Shown here piece after piece: positions 8,645-18,576 of a stretch of 64,000 nucleotides of DNA. Positions within the stretch are counted from its first letter, which is position 1. Each line of letters starts with the position of its first letter. The notes under the pieces are model-generated. The model was not told the origin of the DNA and searched no databases. It was given only the letters and a program-made list of their open reading frames with translations. This DNA is from Tritrichomonas musculus (taxonomy: Eukaryota; Parabasalia; Tritrichomonadida; Tritrichomonadidae), in contig JAPFFF010000012.1 of the NCBI GenBank assembly GCA_039105265.1, positions 4,588,001-4,652,000 of the forward strand, written 5' to 3'. Both the position numbers and the translations under genes were made by a program.

Positions 8645-10513
8645 TTATTTGGATTTCTTCTCTTTTTCTTGAGATAAAGACATCATTCCAGTAGTATCTG
8701 GTAATTCCGGGAAAGAACAAATAGCTTGTTGAAATTCTTCATTTCTAGTAAATTTGTATTTTTCATTCTGATATTTTTCAACAATACTGATTAATTCATA
8801 ACATTTAATCAGTTTGTTAAAATTGATTAAATTATCAATTTTATTGGGAAATCCTTCTTGAGCATAAATTAAATCTTTTTGGAAACAGCCAATAAAAGGT
8901 ATGATGGGTCCAGCAATTTCTTTTTCGATTAAAGGACGATATGCTCTGTAATTTCCTGCAATATCACATAATTTAACAAGTTTATCATATTCTTCTTTTC
9001 GCTTCTTCTTTTTCAAGAGTTTTTCAACACTTTTCATAGTCTGTGGCATTCTTTGAACTGATCTGTGAGTTAAACCATATATAATTGCAAAGACGCCGTG
9101 GTAATTTGCATCTTTGAAAAAGCGAATGCCAACTTCAAGCCAATATAAAAATAAATCTGCTCGATCTTTTGCTGAATCACGTTCAGCAATAATACTGAAT
9201 TGTACATAGCGTGACATAAGATCAAAATGTTTGGTAAGCTCATCAACATGTTCACTGCCACCGCCTTTCTTTGAACCCCAAATTGCGCTTAAAAGTTCCA
9301 TAACACCAATATTACGGAAAATTTCAGAATGTAATAACGTAACTTGTTCAGCCAAAGTATTTGGATCAGGCATCAGCGTGGTCCATTTGCTCTTTCCCCT
9401 GCCTGGTTTTGCATCTGTATTCATTTTAGGGCAATTACTAATATTTGCGGCTTGATTATTTTTATATTCAGTGAGCTTTATCATGCGTTGTTCGAGGATA
9501 GTGAGAACAGGACTTTGTTTATCTTTTTTCTGTCTTTTGAATTCTTCTTGTAAAATCTTATAAAATTCGTTTAATGTTCTGACCATTGTGTCATCAAATT
9601 GATAAGGAACTAAATTAATCCAAAATTGAAGAACTCGGATGATTCTCAAGCGCATTTTTTCAAGTATTTTGCTATCAGGAACATTGCATTTTTCATCTGA
9701 CATGCCTACATAATATCTTTTGAAAATAGCAGTAAGTAATTGACGTGGCGAAGCAAATGAAGGAAATGTAACTAGAAAAATTTTTTGAAAATCAATATTA
9801 ACAGTATCAATTTGAGTCAAGTACAACATTAATTGGGTAAATGAAGCGCATCCTGGAAATTTAGCACCTTCTTCTATTTTCCATTCTTCTTCTTTTGGGA
9901 ATGGATCTGTATTCAATGTTGCAACTTTGTCAATTTCTTCAGAAGTTGGTTTAAGAATTTTATATAATTCTAATAAATTATCTTCATTGTTATCTGGTTT
10001 AAGTGGAGATACACGTTCATTGCTGTCACTGTCGTCGTTCGATATATCAAAACTCAAAGATTGAGTCAATTCTTGCATTCGTTTTGATTTTTTTTCGGTC
10101 AAGGCATCAACAGATTCTACCATATGGCGTGATTTTCCTCTTCGATGCTTTCTTTTAGGTTCACCTTCAGAATCGGTAATTTGGTGAGTTGATGCTCTCT
10201 TTTTTGAAGATCGCGGATTATATGTCTTTAAGCCAGATTCGTAATCAGAAACATTAAAAACGTCGTCGTCTTTGTCTTTTCGCTTTTTAATTTTTTTGCA
10301 TGAGCCTAAGAGCGATTCAGCAACATCGAGAGCTGGCGATGGAGTATCATCGAGACTGGACGTTATATTATCTTTAGAGTTAGTTTTTTTTACTGAATCT
10401 TTTGATGTGTTATTTGAAGGATCGAGGATTGACGGAGAATTTGTATCAGCAGTCGAATTCTTGTTGGTATTCGTGTATGACGAGGTCTCAGAAGTTTCTG
10501 AGCTATCTGACAT
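8645..10513 (-). CDS. RasGEF (CDC25-type) guanine nucleotide exchange factor
   Basis: A 622-residue protein. Residues 1-170 are Ser/Thr/Asn-rich and basic, probably disordered, with patches such as KKIKKRKDKDDD. About 180-300 matches a RasGEF_N (REM) module (ILKPTSEEIDKVATLN, then FTQLMLYLTQIDTVNIDFQKIFLVTF split over the helices), followed by a CDC25 catalytic domain at about 385-600 (NTLAEQVTLLHSEIFRNIG, then ELTKHFDLMSRYVQFSII, NYHGVFAIIYGLTHRSVQRM and PFIGCFQKDL). The family loads Ras-like GTPases with GTP at membranes. The start ATG is 4 bases after a TTTTAA box. It converges on the WD40 gene with a 280-base spacer. Which GTPase it serves cannot be read here. Confidence 0.9.
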   Translation of the reverse strand: MSDSSETSETSSYTNTNKNSTADTNSPSILDPSNNTSKDSVKKTNSKDNITSSLDDTPSPALDVAESLLGSCKKIKKRKDKDDDVFNVSDYESGLKTYNPRSSKKRASTHQITDSEGEPKRKHRRGKSRHMVESVDALTEKKSKRMQELTQSLSFDISNDDSDSNERVSPLKPDNNEDNLLELYKILKPTSEEIDKVATLNTDPFPKEEEWKIEEGAKFPGCASFTQLMLYLTQIDTVNIDFQKIFLVTFPSFASPRQLLTAIFKRYYVGMSDEKCNVPDSKILEKMRLRIIRVLQFWINLVPYQFDDTMVRTLNEFYKILQEEFKRQKKDKQSPVLTILEQRMIKLTEYKNNQAANISNCPKMNTDAKPGRGKSKWTTLMPDPNTLAEQVTLLHSEIFRNIGVMELLSAIWGSKKGGGSEHVDELTKHFDLMSRYVQFSIIAERDSAKDRADLFLYWLEVGIRFFKDANYHGVFAIIYGLTHRSVQRMPQTMKSVEKLLKKKKRKEEYDKLVKLCDIAGNYRAYRPLIEKEIAGPIIPFIGCFQKDLIYAQEGFPNKIDNLINFNKLIKCYELISIVEKYQNEKYKFTRNEEFQQAICSFPELPDTTGMMSLSQEKEKKSK

Positions 10514-12203
10514 TTTGTTAAAATTAGTATTTTATTCTATTTTTAAAAAATAAAGATAATTAATTTTGAATAATAAACTAAATAAAGTATTCAATTTGCA
10601 GAAGAGTTTAAATTGATTTTTTGAAAAGATTGAATTTTGTTGATCAGAAAAAAAAAATGAGAAACTGTACTAAATTATATCAAGCTTTGGATAATGTATC
10701 GAAAAGATGATTTAAATAATTGATATTTTACATCATAAATATAGATGAATTATTGGATAAAAAATTTGATGAATTGCATCTCAAATAGTTTTTCAAGCAT
10801 ATTAAAACATACTTTTGAAATAATATTGTTGATTTATTAAAAATATGATTGAGATGTAATCTTTGATTGAAAAATGTTATATTTATTTAATAAAAAAACA
10901 TGTTATCACAATAATTAATATTTAAATATTGGTTTAATTTTAAAAAATGTCTTTCGTTTAAGGAGTTATTAGTATATTTTATCGGATAAATTTTTAACGA
11001 TTTTTTTTCATCTTAGTTGAATTGAGAAGTATTATGGTCAGATTTTCGTTATTTCAAATTGAAAAGAAAATTAGATTTTTGCTTCTGGAATTTGATAGAA
11101 AATCTTTTGAGAAAAAGTATACAATTTTTATAGTAAGATAACTTTCTGAACACTTTGAAATTGTAAGAAAACAGCTTTTAATCTCCCATTTTTTACCATT
11201 CTAAAGTTATAATTATATTAACAATATGAATATTGTTTTATAATTCTCATTAAAAAAAACAAAAAATATTTATTTTTGGAATTAAACCTTTTTTGAAAAG
11301 AATTAAATAGTTTTCTGATAAATCTCGATAAATCTCATAAAATAAAAAAATGAGTTTATACATTTAGATTTTGTAAAACAAATTGGCATCGTCATCAAAT
11401 TAATTCTATAATCAATTCTATATCTATTTTCAACACAAAAGTTTCTTTAAAAATCAAATATTAATAAAAAATAATTCAAAATTTAATAATAAATCCTGAT
11501 TGTGTTAATTTTTTCAAGATATGATATTCTAAATGCATATATATGGTTTTGAAAAAAGCAATTATTTAGAATATTCTAAATAATTCTTTTCTTAATTTCT
11601 GATTTTTATTTTTCTCCTTAATTTTTTGCCTCTTTGATTGTTTATGCCTAATATTAGTAACTTGTAAATTTATTTAGACCAAGAATTTAAAGAATTATAA
11701 AAATATTTTTAATAAATACTGCAGGTTTTACAGATTTTAAGAAATTTTGTCAAATAAAAACTAAAATAATTGATATTATTTAGAGTATTAAAAGGGTCAA
11801 TTGCCTAAAAAGCAAAAAAAAAAAAAAAAAAAGAAATTTTTATGATATAACATCATTGCGCAAGGTTATAAGTATCACTTAGTTAAAAATTAGGAGAATA
11901 TTCTGTTACCAATAGCAAGTTCCATTTTATTAATTAAATTAACTTTCTATCTTCTTTATTTTTCTATATTTAAAAGCATAGTTTTATTATATATAGCATA
12001 ACTTGATAATTATTCCTTTCTTTTATAATTTGTTTATTCTTTCTCATGATATTTTTATGTTTTTTTTAAAAAATCGAAAATTGAGAGATTATAAAAAAAA
12101 TTAACTGTTTATTCTCAATAATTTTTTTTAACCTCATTCAAAAAATTCTCAAAAATAAAAACTTTTTCAAATATAAAGTATTGAAAATACCAATATTATA
12201 AAA
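10514..12203. other. 1.7-kb AT-rich spacer
   Basis: No ORF of note, RNA gene or clear repeat is visible. The sequence is extremely AT-rich with a poly-A run near 11,815-11,832. It separates the RasGEF start from the charged protein at 12,204, so any promoters for both lie at its ends. Confidence 0.5.
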
Positions 12204-12770
12204 ATGACTGAAACACCAGGAAATGCTTTTGAACCAGGAACACAGGAGCAGACTAATCCTACCCAACCACAAGAAACTTCTCAAGAAATAAAGGAAGAAA
12301 TAAAAGAAGAAAAGATTAAAAATAAAGAAGAAAAGAAAAAAAGGAAAAGTGGAGAAAAAGAGCAAAAAGAAAAATCTAAACAAGAAAGGAAAGAAAGAAA
12401 GATGAAAGAAAAGCAAGAGAAAAAGCAAAAGAAATTACTTGAGAAGAAAGAAAAGATAGAGAGGAAGTTAGCAAAATGCCAAGCAGAAGGAAAAGATGGT
12501 CAACAAGAAAGAGATGTAAGCATTGATCCAAATGATCCAAATAAAGGGCAGAATAAGAAATCTTCTTCTTCTTCATCGTCTTCTTCCTCATCATCATCAA
12601 GTTCATCTTCAGATTCTGATTCTGACGTCGAACCTGAAAATGTCCAAAAGGAATCACAACCAAATGCAGAACAACCTCAAACAAATCAAGAGCAGCCTCA
12701 AGCAAATCAAGAGCCACCTCAAGCAAATCAAGAGCAAGTGCAAGCAAATCAAGAATTGCCTCCTCAATAA
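12204..12770 (+). CDS. Charged low-complexity protein (KE-rich, poly-Ser, NQEQPQ repeats)
   Basis: A 188-residue frame starting at an ATG preceded by an A-rich leader. Residues about 30-110 are almost all Lys and Glu (KKRKSGEKEQKEK and similar), predicted to be a single charged helix or coiled coil. A run of about 20 Ser (SSSSSSSSDSDSDVE) follows, then tandem 7-residue repeats (P/V)QANQEQ to the end. No known domain. The low complexity means selection on the protein is hard to judge, but the intact frame, ATG and stop support a gene. I do not recognise a function. Confidence 0.5.
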   Translation: MTETPGNAFEPGTQEQTNPTQPQETSQEIKEEIKEEKIKNKEEKKKRKSGEKEQKEKSKQERKERKMKEKQEKKQKKLLEKKEKIERKLAKCQAEGKDGQQERDVSIDPNDPNKGQNKKSSSSSSSSSSSSSSSSSDSDSDVEPENVQKESQPNAEQPQTNQEQPQANQEPPQANQEQVQANQELPPQ

Positions 12771-12864
12771 AAGGTTTAAGATTTATTCTAAAGATGATAT
12801 TAAAAGATTCAGTATAAAGTTATTATATGTTTTTTGTTTTAAAAACTTGTTTTAAAAACTTTTT

Positions 12865-13395
12865 CAATTTGAAGAATCAATGAGTCCCAAGCTGAATGTG
12901 TAAGATTTTCAGTGAATGTTGTCCCAAGCATTTCGAATCCAACATTATTAAATTTATCAATTTAAAATGGAGAGTATCAGATTATGAAGGATTCCATTTA
13001 AGGTGAGATTTTCTCAAAAATATTTTCCGAATTCAAATCTTGGTATTAATTATCAGAATCATTCCCAAAAATTCAATAAATTGCAATGAGATTAAATGCT
13101 CAATACAACTTTGCAAAAGAATATTATAGAAGAGGTTCATTATATAATAATCAAATGGCTCTTTTTTGTCTCAGCTGCATTTATCCTGAAGAAAAATGAA
13201 TATCTGTTAAGTGATTGCTATATATAATGTTGATTTGGATTAATTTAAAGAAAAAAATCAGACTGAAAATCATCTGTTTAAATTTATAGAAGAGGATGGG
13301 GACAATTATCAAGGTAAAAATTCAATATCAAATTCAAATTCAGGCCGCAATTATAGTTTTTATGAAGGATTCGGAATTGAAATATGAAAAAAACT
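12865..13395 (+). pseudogene. Possible decayed host gene
   Basis: Short coding-like stretches in several frames follow one another on the plus strand: near 12,880-12,970, at 13,086-13,200 (begins MRLNAQYNFAKEYYRRG) and at about 13,258-13,385 (NHLFKFIEEDGDNYQG). The second resembles a TPR/Sel1-type helix pair. At least three frame breaks or stops separate them. I do not recognise the parent gene; it might instead be random AT-rich sequence. Confidence 0.3.
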
Positions 13396-13632
13396 TTTGC
13401 ATCTTAGAAGTAAATAAATTTATAATAGTAAATTTATGTAGATATATTATTATAGCAAATTAATTGTTTTATAAAAAAAAATCAATTCCATTAATAATTT
13501 CAACCAATATTTGTTAACAAAAAAATCATATTATATCTGCATAAATTTAATACTTGAATTGAATAATATATGAAGAAATCAATTTTTTGTTATTTAATCA
13601 AAAATGAAATTTGATTTAATATAATTTAATAC

Positions 13633-13995
13633 TTATTCAGGTTTTGGTGGAACATATATTCCATCAAATCCCCATGCACGAACTTCATTAAAACTAATGT
13701 ATATGCGATTTTTTGGAATATCGAGCAATTCGGTGAGAACTGGGAAAAATGCCAATATAATTTTTTCATAATCCGACTCCGGAGTCAAATATCCTGGTCT
13801 GACGTAAACATTTGCTGTTGGATCATTGTAATTTCCTTTGAAATTCATAAATACGCCGTCTTCAACAGAATATTGAATGTTTTTAGCACAATCTGGAGAA
13901 GAAGCCTTTGCAAATGCTTCTGTTAGCTTTTCAGTTATTTTGATTTTTTGTTCTCGAGTCAATTTTTGTGTTGTTTTTATTTCGATGTATGGCAT
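13633..13995 (-). CDS. MIF-like tautomerase superfamily protein
   Basis: A 120-residue protein of the usual length for macrophage migration inhibitory factor homologues. It keeps the catalytic Pro directly after Met1 (MPYIEIKT), the EDGVFMNFKG region, and a C-terminal RIYISFNEVRAWGFDG that matches the MIF family end (the known Trichomonas MIF ends NPKSAEDWGFNG). The family forms homotrimers with keto-enol tautomerase activity; trichomonad MIF is known to be secreted and to mimic the host cytokine. No signal peptide is visible, as usual for MIF, which leaves cells by an unconventional route. The C-terminal tail VPPKPE is a short extension. Start ATG is preceded by AAAATCA. Confidence 0.9.
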   Translation of the reverse strand: MPYIEIKTTQKLTREQKIKITEKLTEAFAKASSPDCAKNIQYSVEDGVFMNFKGNYNDPTANVYVRPGYLTPESDYEKIILAFFPVLTELLDIPKNRIYISFNEVRAWGFDGIYVPPKPE

Positions 13996-14398
13996 TGATT
14001 TTATTTCAAATGATGTGATCAGATGTGTTTTTTATGGATCATAAATTACGATATATTTTCAACACAAATTCAATTGATATGTTTACAGAAATATCGTAAA
14101 AAAAGCATTGAAATATTTAATTTTATCGTAAAGATATTCACAAAAAGACAAGTCACTGCATTTAAAAAGTTCAACTTTTTAATAGAATTTATATGAAAAC
14201 GCATTGGAAAGTGACGGATCATTTTTAAAACAGCTTTACATTTAAAATTTTAAAATTGAATGCAAAAAGTTATATGTTACATTGAAATAGTGGTCTGATT
14301 TATCGAATCCAGTTAAATGTAATAAAATTTATTTATTTTTAATCCTCATTAAAAATGATGTTTATATACCAATTTTGGGACGAAATTATTTAACTTCA
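13996..14398. other. AT-rich spacer
   Basis: A 403-base spacer between the MIF-like gene and the pseudokinase gene. I see no gene, RNA or repeat in it. It should contain the upstream region of the MIF-like gene. Confidence 0.5.
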
Positions 14399-15301
14399 CT
14401 ATATCCACAAATCTTTTTGGTAAATTTCTATTCTAGTTTCAGGATCTGGATTAAGTAGTGTATTAATTATTGCTTGAATATTTTCTTCAAATGGTGTATT
14501 GCCATTGAAAAGGAGAGGTTTGCTTTTTTTCTCTGAATTAACTTTCTCGTTATAATATAGATCATGTATTAAGCATCCTAGCGCATATAAGTCATCTGAA
14601 GCTAAATCGAAGGTTTTTTCTCCTTTTTCATTTCTGATTTCGGGGGAAAGATAAGGTTCAAACCCAACTTTTGAACGTTTTTGTGCTACTCTCTTATAAA
14701 CATGAGAAAAATCCGTAATGATTGGAAAACTATCTAAGTTAAAAATTACTGTAGTAGGTGAAATATGCCGATGAACTAATTTTAGCGTATTATGTAAATA
14801 ATTTAGAGTTTTAAGTAAGCTCTTTGCGATTTTAAATATAATTTTGACTTTTGTATCTTTTGGTAAAATTTGTAAAGATAATTGAAAATCGATAAATTTT
14901 GTAAGAGGAAGATATTCTAGAGCAATAATCATGGATTGTGATTCTTCGCTGTAAATATTGAATATTTTTTTCTGGTATATAAATGTATTGTTAGGATTTT
15001 TTTCAATCTTGGCATATGCTTTCATTTCATTTTTAAAATAGCGCCATTCGTGGAATTGATAAACCCTAAACAAGCAATGATTATATTTCTTTGATTCAAT
15101 GTAGCATCCTTCATATAAATTTGAATAATCTGGGTCAATAAGGCCTATAAGTCTGCAATTTTTTAGTGAGATATCTGTATTATTAAAATAGCTATCTTTC
15201 ATTTTTTCAAACTCGGTATGAGGAATTCCAACTTTAATTCCTAGCGAATCTCTCCACTCTTGGCATTTTTTTATCATTTGTTTTTCTTGATCAGTATCCA
15301 T
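14399..15301 (-). CDS. Protein kinase-like protein, predicted pseudokinase
   Basis: A 300-residue frame with a kinase fold but a degraded active site. There is no glycine-rich loop; the N-lobe begins near CRLIGLIDPDYSNLYEG. The catalytic loop reads HRHISPTTVIF where active kinases have HRDxKPxN, so the proton-acceptor Asp, the Lys and the metal-binding Asn are all replaced. DFG is DFS (Asp retained) and the APE motif is SPE. The C-lobe DLYALGCLIHDLYY is well kept, and the protein ends soon after helix G-H. The frame is fully open, so it may still be a scaffold or regulator rather than a dead gene. It is divergent from the broken kinase-Sel1 gene at 15,368; only 66 bases separate the starts, and both may have arisen from related kinase copies. 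Start ATG follows TTTTAA by 10 bases. Confidence 0.7.
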   Translation of the reverse strand: MDTDQEKQMIKKCQEWRDSLGIKVGIPHTEFEKMKDSYFNNTDISLKNCRLIGLIDPDYSNLYEGCYIESKKYNHCLFRVYQFHEWRYFKNEMKAYAKIEKNPNNTFIYQKKIFNIYSEESQSMIIALEYLPLTKFIDFQLSLQILPKDTKVKIIFKIAKSLLKTLNYLHNTLKLVHRHISPTTVIFNLDSFPIITDFSHVYKRVAQKRSKVGFEPYLSPEIRNEKGEKTFDLASDDLYALGCLIHDLYYNEKVNSEKKSKPLLFNGNTPFEENIQAIINTLLNPDPETRIEIYQKDLWI

Positions 15302-15367
15302 TCTCTCTATATTAAAACGATAGTTTTGAATTCAATATTTCAATTTTTATTGAATTTTCTATATTCA

Positions 15368-17012
15368 ATGATAGGTATAAATTTAATTGATCTCAAGCAT
15401 TATGAATTATTAAATTTAATAGGATTTGGTTCTTATAGTAAAGTTTATAAAGTCAGGAAAAAGTCCACTGGTAATATCTTTGCTGCTAAAATTTCATGAA
15501 AAACTTATAAGGAAAATTCAGTTAAAAATAGCTCAATAGCAAAAGAATTTAATATTATTTCTCAATTTAATCATCCAGCAATTTTAAAATGTTATGGACT
15601 CAGTTTCAAAAACTTCCAGAACGATTCGAATCCTGTGATTATCACAGAATTTTTATTGAATGGTTCATTGAAGGACGTTCTTTCATCATCAATGCAATTG
15701 AAAATTGGTTCATATTGGAATAATACAAAAAAGCTTATAAATATTTACGGTATTGCTGCAGCAATGTCATTTTTACACTCAAACAATATTATCCATCGAG
15801 ATTTAAAACCATCAAACATACTTGTGGATGACTTTTTGTTTCCCAAAATATTAGATTTTGGACTTTCAAAAATAAATGATCAGCCTCTGAATTCATTACC
15901 TGAGAAGCTCATTGGAACTCCTCTTTATTTAGCGCCAGAAATATGGGAAAAGTACGAATACAGTAATGCTGGAGATGTCTATGCATTTGCTTATGTTGAA
16001 TATGAAATAATTTTGAATGAGCGACCGTTTAAATTTTGTGAATCTTCAGAAATAGCAGCAAAAGTGACAAGTGGTATTCGCCCTACCCAATCCTCCACCG
16101 CCAGCCTACAAGAGTCTCATAGAGCGCTGCTGGTCGCACGATCCATCTAAACGTCCTTCATTCGACCAAATATTGATTGAATTGCGTGAAAATGCGGAAT
16201 TCATTGATGACAGCATTGACAAGGAAGACTTCTTTACTTAAGTTGAATATGTTGAAAGTCGACAGTCGATTCCCTTTGAAATATTCAATACAAAAGAAAG
16301 TAAAACTTTTTCAAAGGTCAGTATTCAAAGCATTCAAATTGACGATTCAAAAAGTTCACCAAAAAACGGCTGGATGCTTTTCAGTGGGAAAGGCGTTCCG
16401 GCTGACAAAGGGAAGTCCTCGATGTACTTCAAGATGACAGCTGACAAGGGGCACCGCGACTCTATGTACAATTTCGCCTTGATGTGTCAAAACGGGATCG
16501 GCGTCTCAGTTGACTTTTGTGAGGCCTATCGTTACTATAAAATGGCCGCCGATAGGGGCCAAATTGAGGCGATGAACAACCTCGGAATAATGCTCGAGAA
16601 AGGAGCCGGAATAACCGTCGACAAGAGGGAGGCTGCCAAGTACTACAGAGTGGCAGCCGACAGGGAACAGCCAAACGCGATGTACAACCTCGGTTGGATG
16701 CTCTGGAGTGGCGCTGGAGTCGCCGCAGACAGGGAGGAGGCTGCCCGCTACTTCAGGATGGCTGCGCGCAAGGGACATGTCGAGTCAATGTTCAGCCTTG
16801 CGTCAGTGATGCTTGACTCTGGTCGCGCAGACGAGGCGAGGCGGTTCTTTAGGACGGCTGCGGAAAAGGGGCGCCTCGATGCGATATACAACTACGCGCT
16901 GATGCTGGAGAAAGATGGCTGCAGAGAGGAGTCTCTTCGGGACTACAAAATGGCAGCTGGTGGTGGTCATAAAAAGGCTGGTGAAGCATGCAACAGTCAG
17001 GCATGTGCTTAA
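15368..17012 (+). pseudogene. Broken protein kinase-Sel1 repeat gene
   Basis: The gene encoded a kinase followed by Sel1-like repeats, a fusion common in trichomonads. The kinase starts at the ATG at 15,368 with IGFGSYSKVYKV and AAKIS, then HRDLKPSNIL, LDFGLSK and LAPEIWE, so its active-site residues are intact. An in-frame TGA at 15,497-15,499 interrupts it just after the ATP-binding Lys, the frame shifts near 16,090 within the C-lobe, and a TAA at about 16,240 falls in the linker. From 16,374 to 17,012 about six Sel1 repeats (MYNLGWMLWSGAGVAADREEAARYF and relatives, shortened here as MYNLGWMLWSG) remain open. The Sel1 part is markedly richer in GC than the kinase part. With three breaks the gene is probably dead, although the intact stretches suggest recent loss; an assembly error cannot be excluded for any single one. 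Confidence 0.8.
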
Positions 17013-17246
17013 TTCAATAGAGCTCAAAATATCAAATATATCAATTGTTTGTATTTTAAATATAATTAATTTCAAATAAACTTTCAAATGAATTTTAGCC
17101 TTGTATTTTATAATAATAAAGAAATTAATAATTAAAGCTTTGTTCTCTTTGGTATACAAGTGATAAACAACAGAATGGTAATATAAATTTAACATGTTTA
17201 AAAAAAAAAAAAATGCTCTATTTCATAAGTTTGCTTAATCATGAAA

Positions 17247-18197
17247 TTAAATTTCTTTTTCATAGGGCAAAGTCCATCCTTTTTCCTCTCCGTTATCTGT
17301 TTCAATTACCTTTTCATTTCCTGGTAGAAGCATCCATTTTGATGTTGTTTTTTCACCATCACAATCGGTTGTAATCGTTCTGTATTCAGTTCGCTCAATT
17401 AAATAAATACGATAATGTGTGTGTCTTTTAGCGTCTCGCATAAAAAAGCCAGGAGCATCATGATGGCAAGCATCTTTCCTTTCAAACTTTCTTGTCCGAA
17501 TTTCAATCATTTCTGTACGTAACTCTGTTTCAGCATATTTTTTGAATTGCTTTGTACCAAGTGGTGTTCGAGAACAGACCCATTGATGGAACTGAGTCAT
17601 GTTTTCTGGTGTTTCTGTATTGGATTCTTTTGGGTAGCAGTCAACAAAAAACATTGGAATTTCTGGAATCTCTTCAACTGGAAAGCTTGATATTTCACTT
17701 AAGTAATTTTGAATGCATTTCAAATATTCAATCTTCTTCTGATTTCTGTTTAGAAAGTCTGTATTTTCACAGTTTGTGAACACAATGCACATGTGGTTCA
17801 ACACTTCTTTTGTATCAAATGCATTATAACTGAATTTAATGATATCTTTAACTCCTTGCGAAAATCTTGGACATCGGCCATTTAATACGATAACAATTGC
17901 ATTGACGCCTCGTTCATAGTTCATCATCAATTTTGCAAGATTTTGAATTTGGATAGAATTAATTGAATTGCCATCATTAAGACTTTCTGCTTCAATTGCC
18001 CACCTCTTCATTCCATCAACTTCGTTTGATCTAGTAACAGTGTTTTTCGTGTCAGGCATTGCGCTATCGTTCGCTTCGAATGCATCTGCTTCAAGATAGA
18101 GATTGCCAAAAGAACTTTTGCCTGCGCCTGCATCGCCAACCATGAATATTGTAACTTCGTCATTTCCTGCTGATTTGATACTCTTATGGGAGAACAT
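17247..18197 (-). CDS. AIG1/GIMAP-type GTPase
   Basis: A 316-residue protein with a P-loop at about 21-29 (GDAGAGKSS) preceded by a hydrophobic strand VTIFMV. The G2 region has conserved Thr (NTVTRS), then AIVIVLNGRCPRFSQGVKDIIK, which fits the AIG1 conserved box after G3, and the G4-like IVFTNCENTD. The family, large in trichomonads and Entamoeba, consists of septin-related GTPases that often oligomerise on membranes. Beyond about residue 215 the tail is charged, with no transmembrane helix. G3 (DxxG) is not obvious, the sequence around EVDGMKRW being the nearest match. Function in this organism is unknown. Confidence 0.82.
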   Translation of the reverse strand: MFSHKSIKSAGNDEVTIFMVGDAGAGKSSFGNLYLEADAFEANDSAMPDTKNTVTRSNEVDGMKRWAIEAESLNDGNSINSIQIQNLAKLMMNYERGVNAIVIVLNGRCPRFSQGVKDIIKFSYNAFDTKEVLNHMCIVFTNCENTDFLNRNQKKIEYLKCIQNYLSEISSFPVEEIPEIPMFFVDCYPKESNTETPENMTQFHQWVCSRTPLGTKQFKKYAETELRTEMIEIRTRKFERKDACHHDAPGFFMRDAKRHTHYRIYLIERTEYRTITTDCDGEKTTSKWMLLPGNEKVIETDNGEEKGWTLPYEKEI

Positions 18198-18576
18198 GCA
18201 AGAGAAAATAACGATGAAAATTATTCAAGCCAAAAAAAAAAGTGGAAAAACGGATGTATTCAATTATTTTCCATTTTTTCCATTCAACTTTTGAAGGTTT
18301 TACTGCCAATTTACGAGAAACCATAAAATTTAAAGTTATTATTTTGATTTCTAATCATGCAAGCGCTTTATTAAGAGAAGCCTCATCAAGTCTTCCAATA
18401 TTAAATTTGATTGATATAAAGTTAATCATATTTCAAATTAAAAATTTGTAATTGGTTACTTATATAGAAACAAATAAATAAAAATAAATAAATAAAAGCA
18501 TGAGTAAAAAAAAAAATAAATAATATATTTAATATATAAATATAAACAAATACAAAAAAAAAAAAAAAAAAATTAA
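18198..18576. other. AT-rich spacer
   Basis: A 379-base spacer upstream of the AIG1 gene and downstream of the coiled-coil gene. Short A runs occur near 18,230 and 18,555. I see no gene or RNA. Confidence 0.5.

Noticed and set aside
15497-15499. TGA in the kinase-Sel1 gene as selenocysteine or recoded codon
   Set aside because: The gene has two further breaks, the position is not one where kinases use Cys, and TGA ends other genes in this window.
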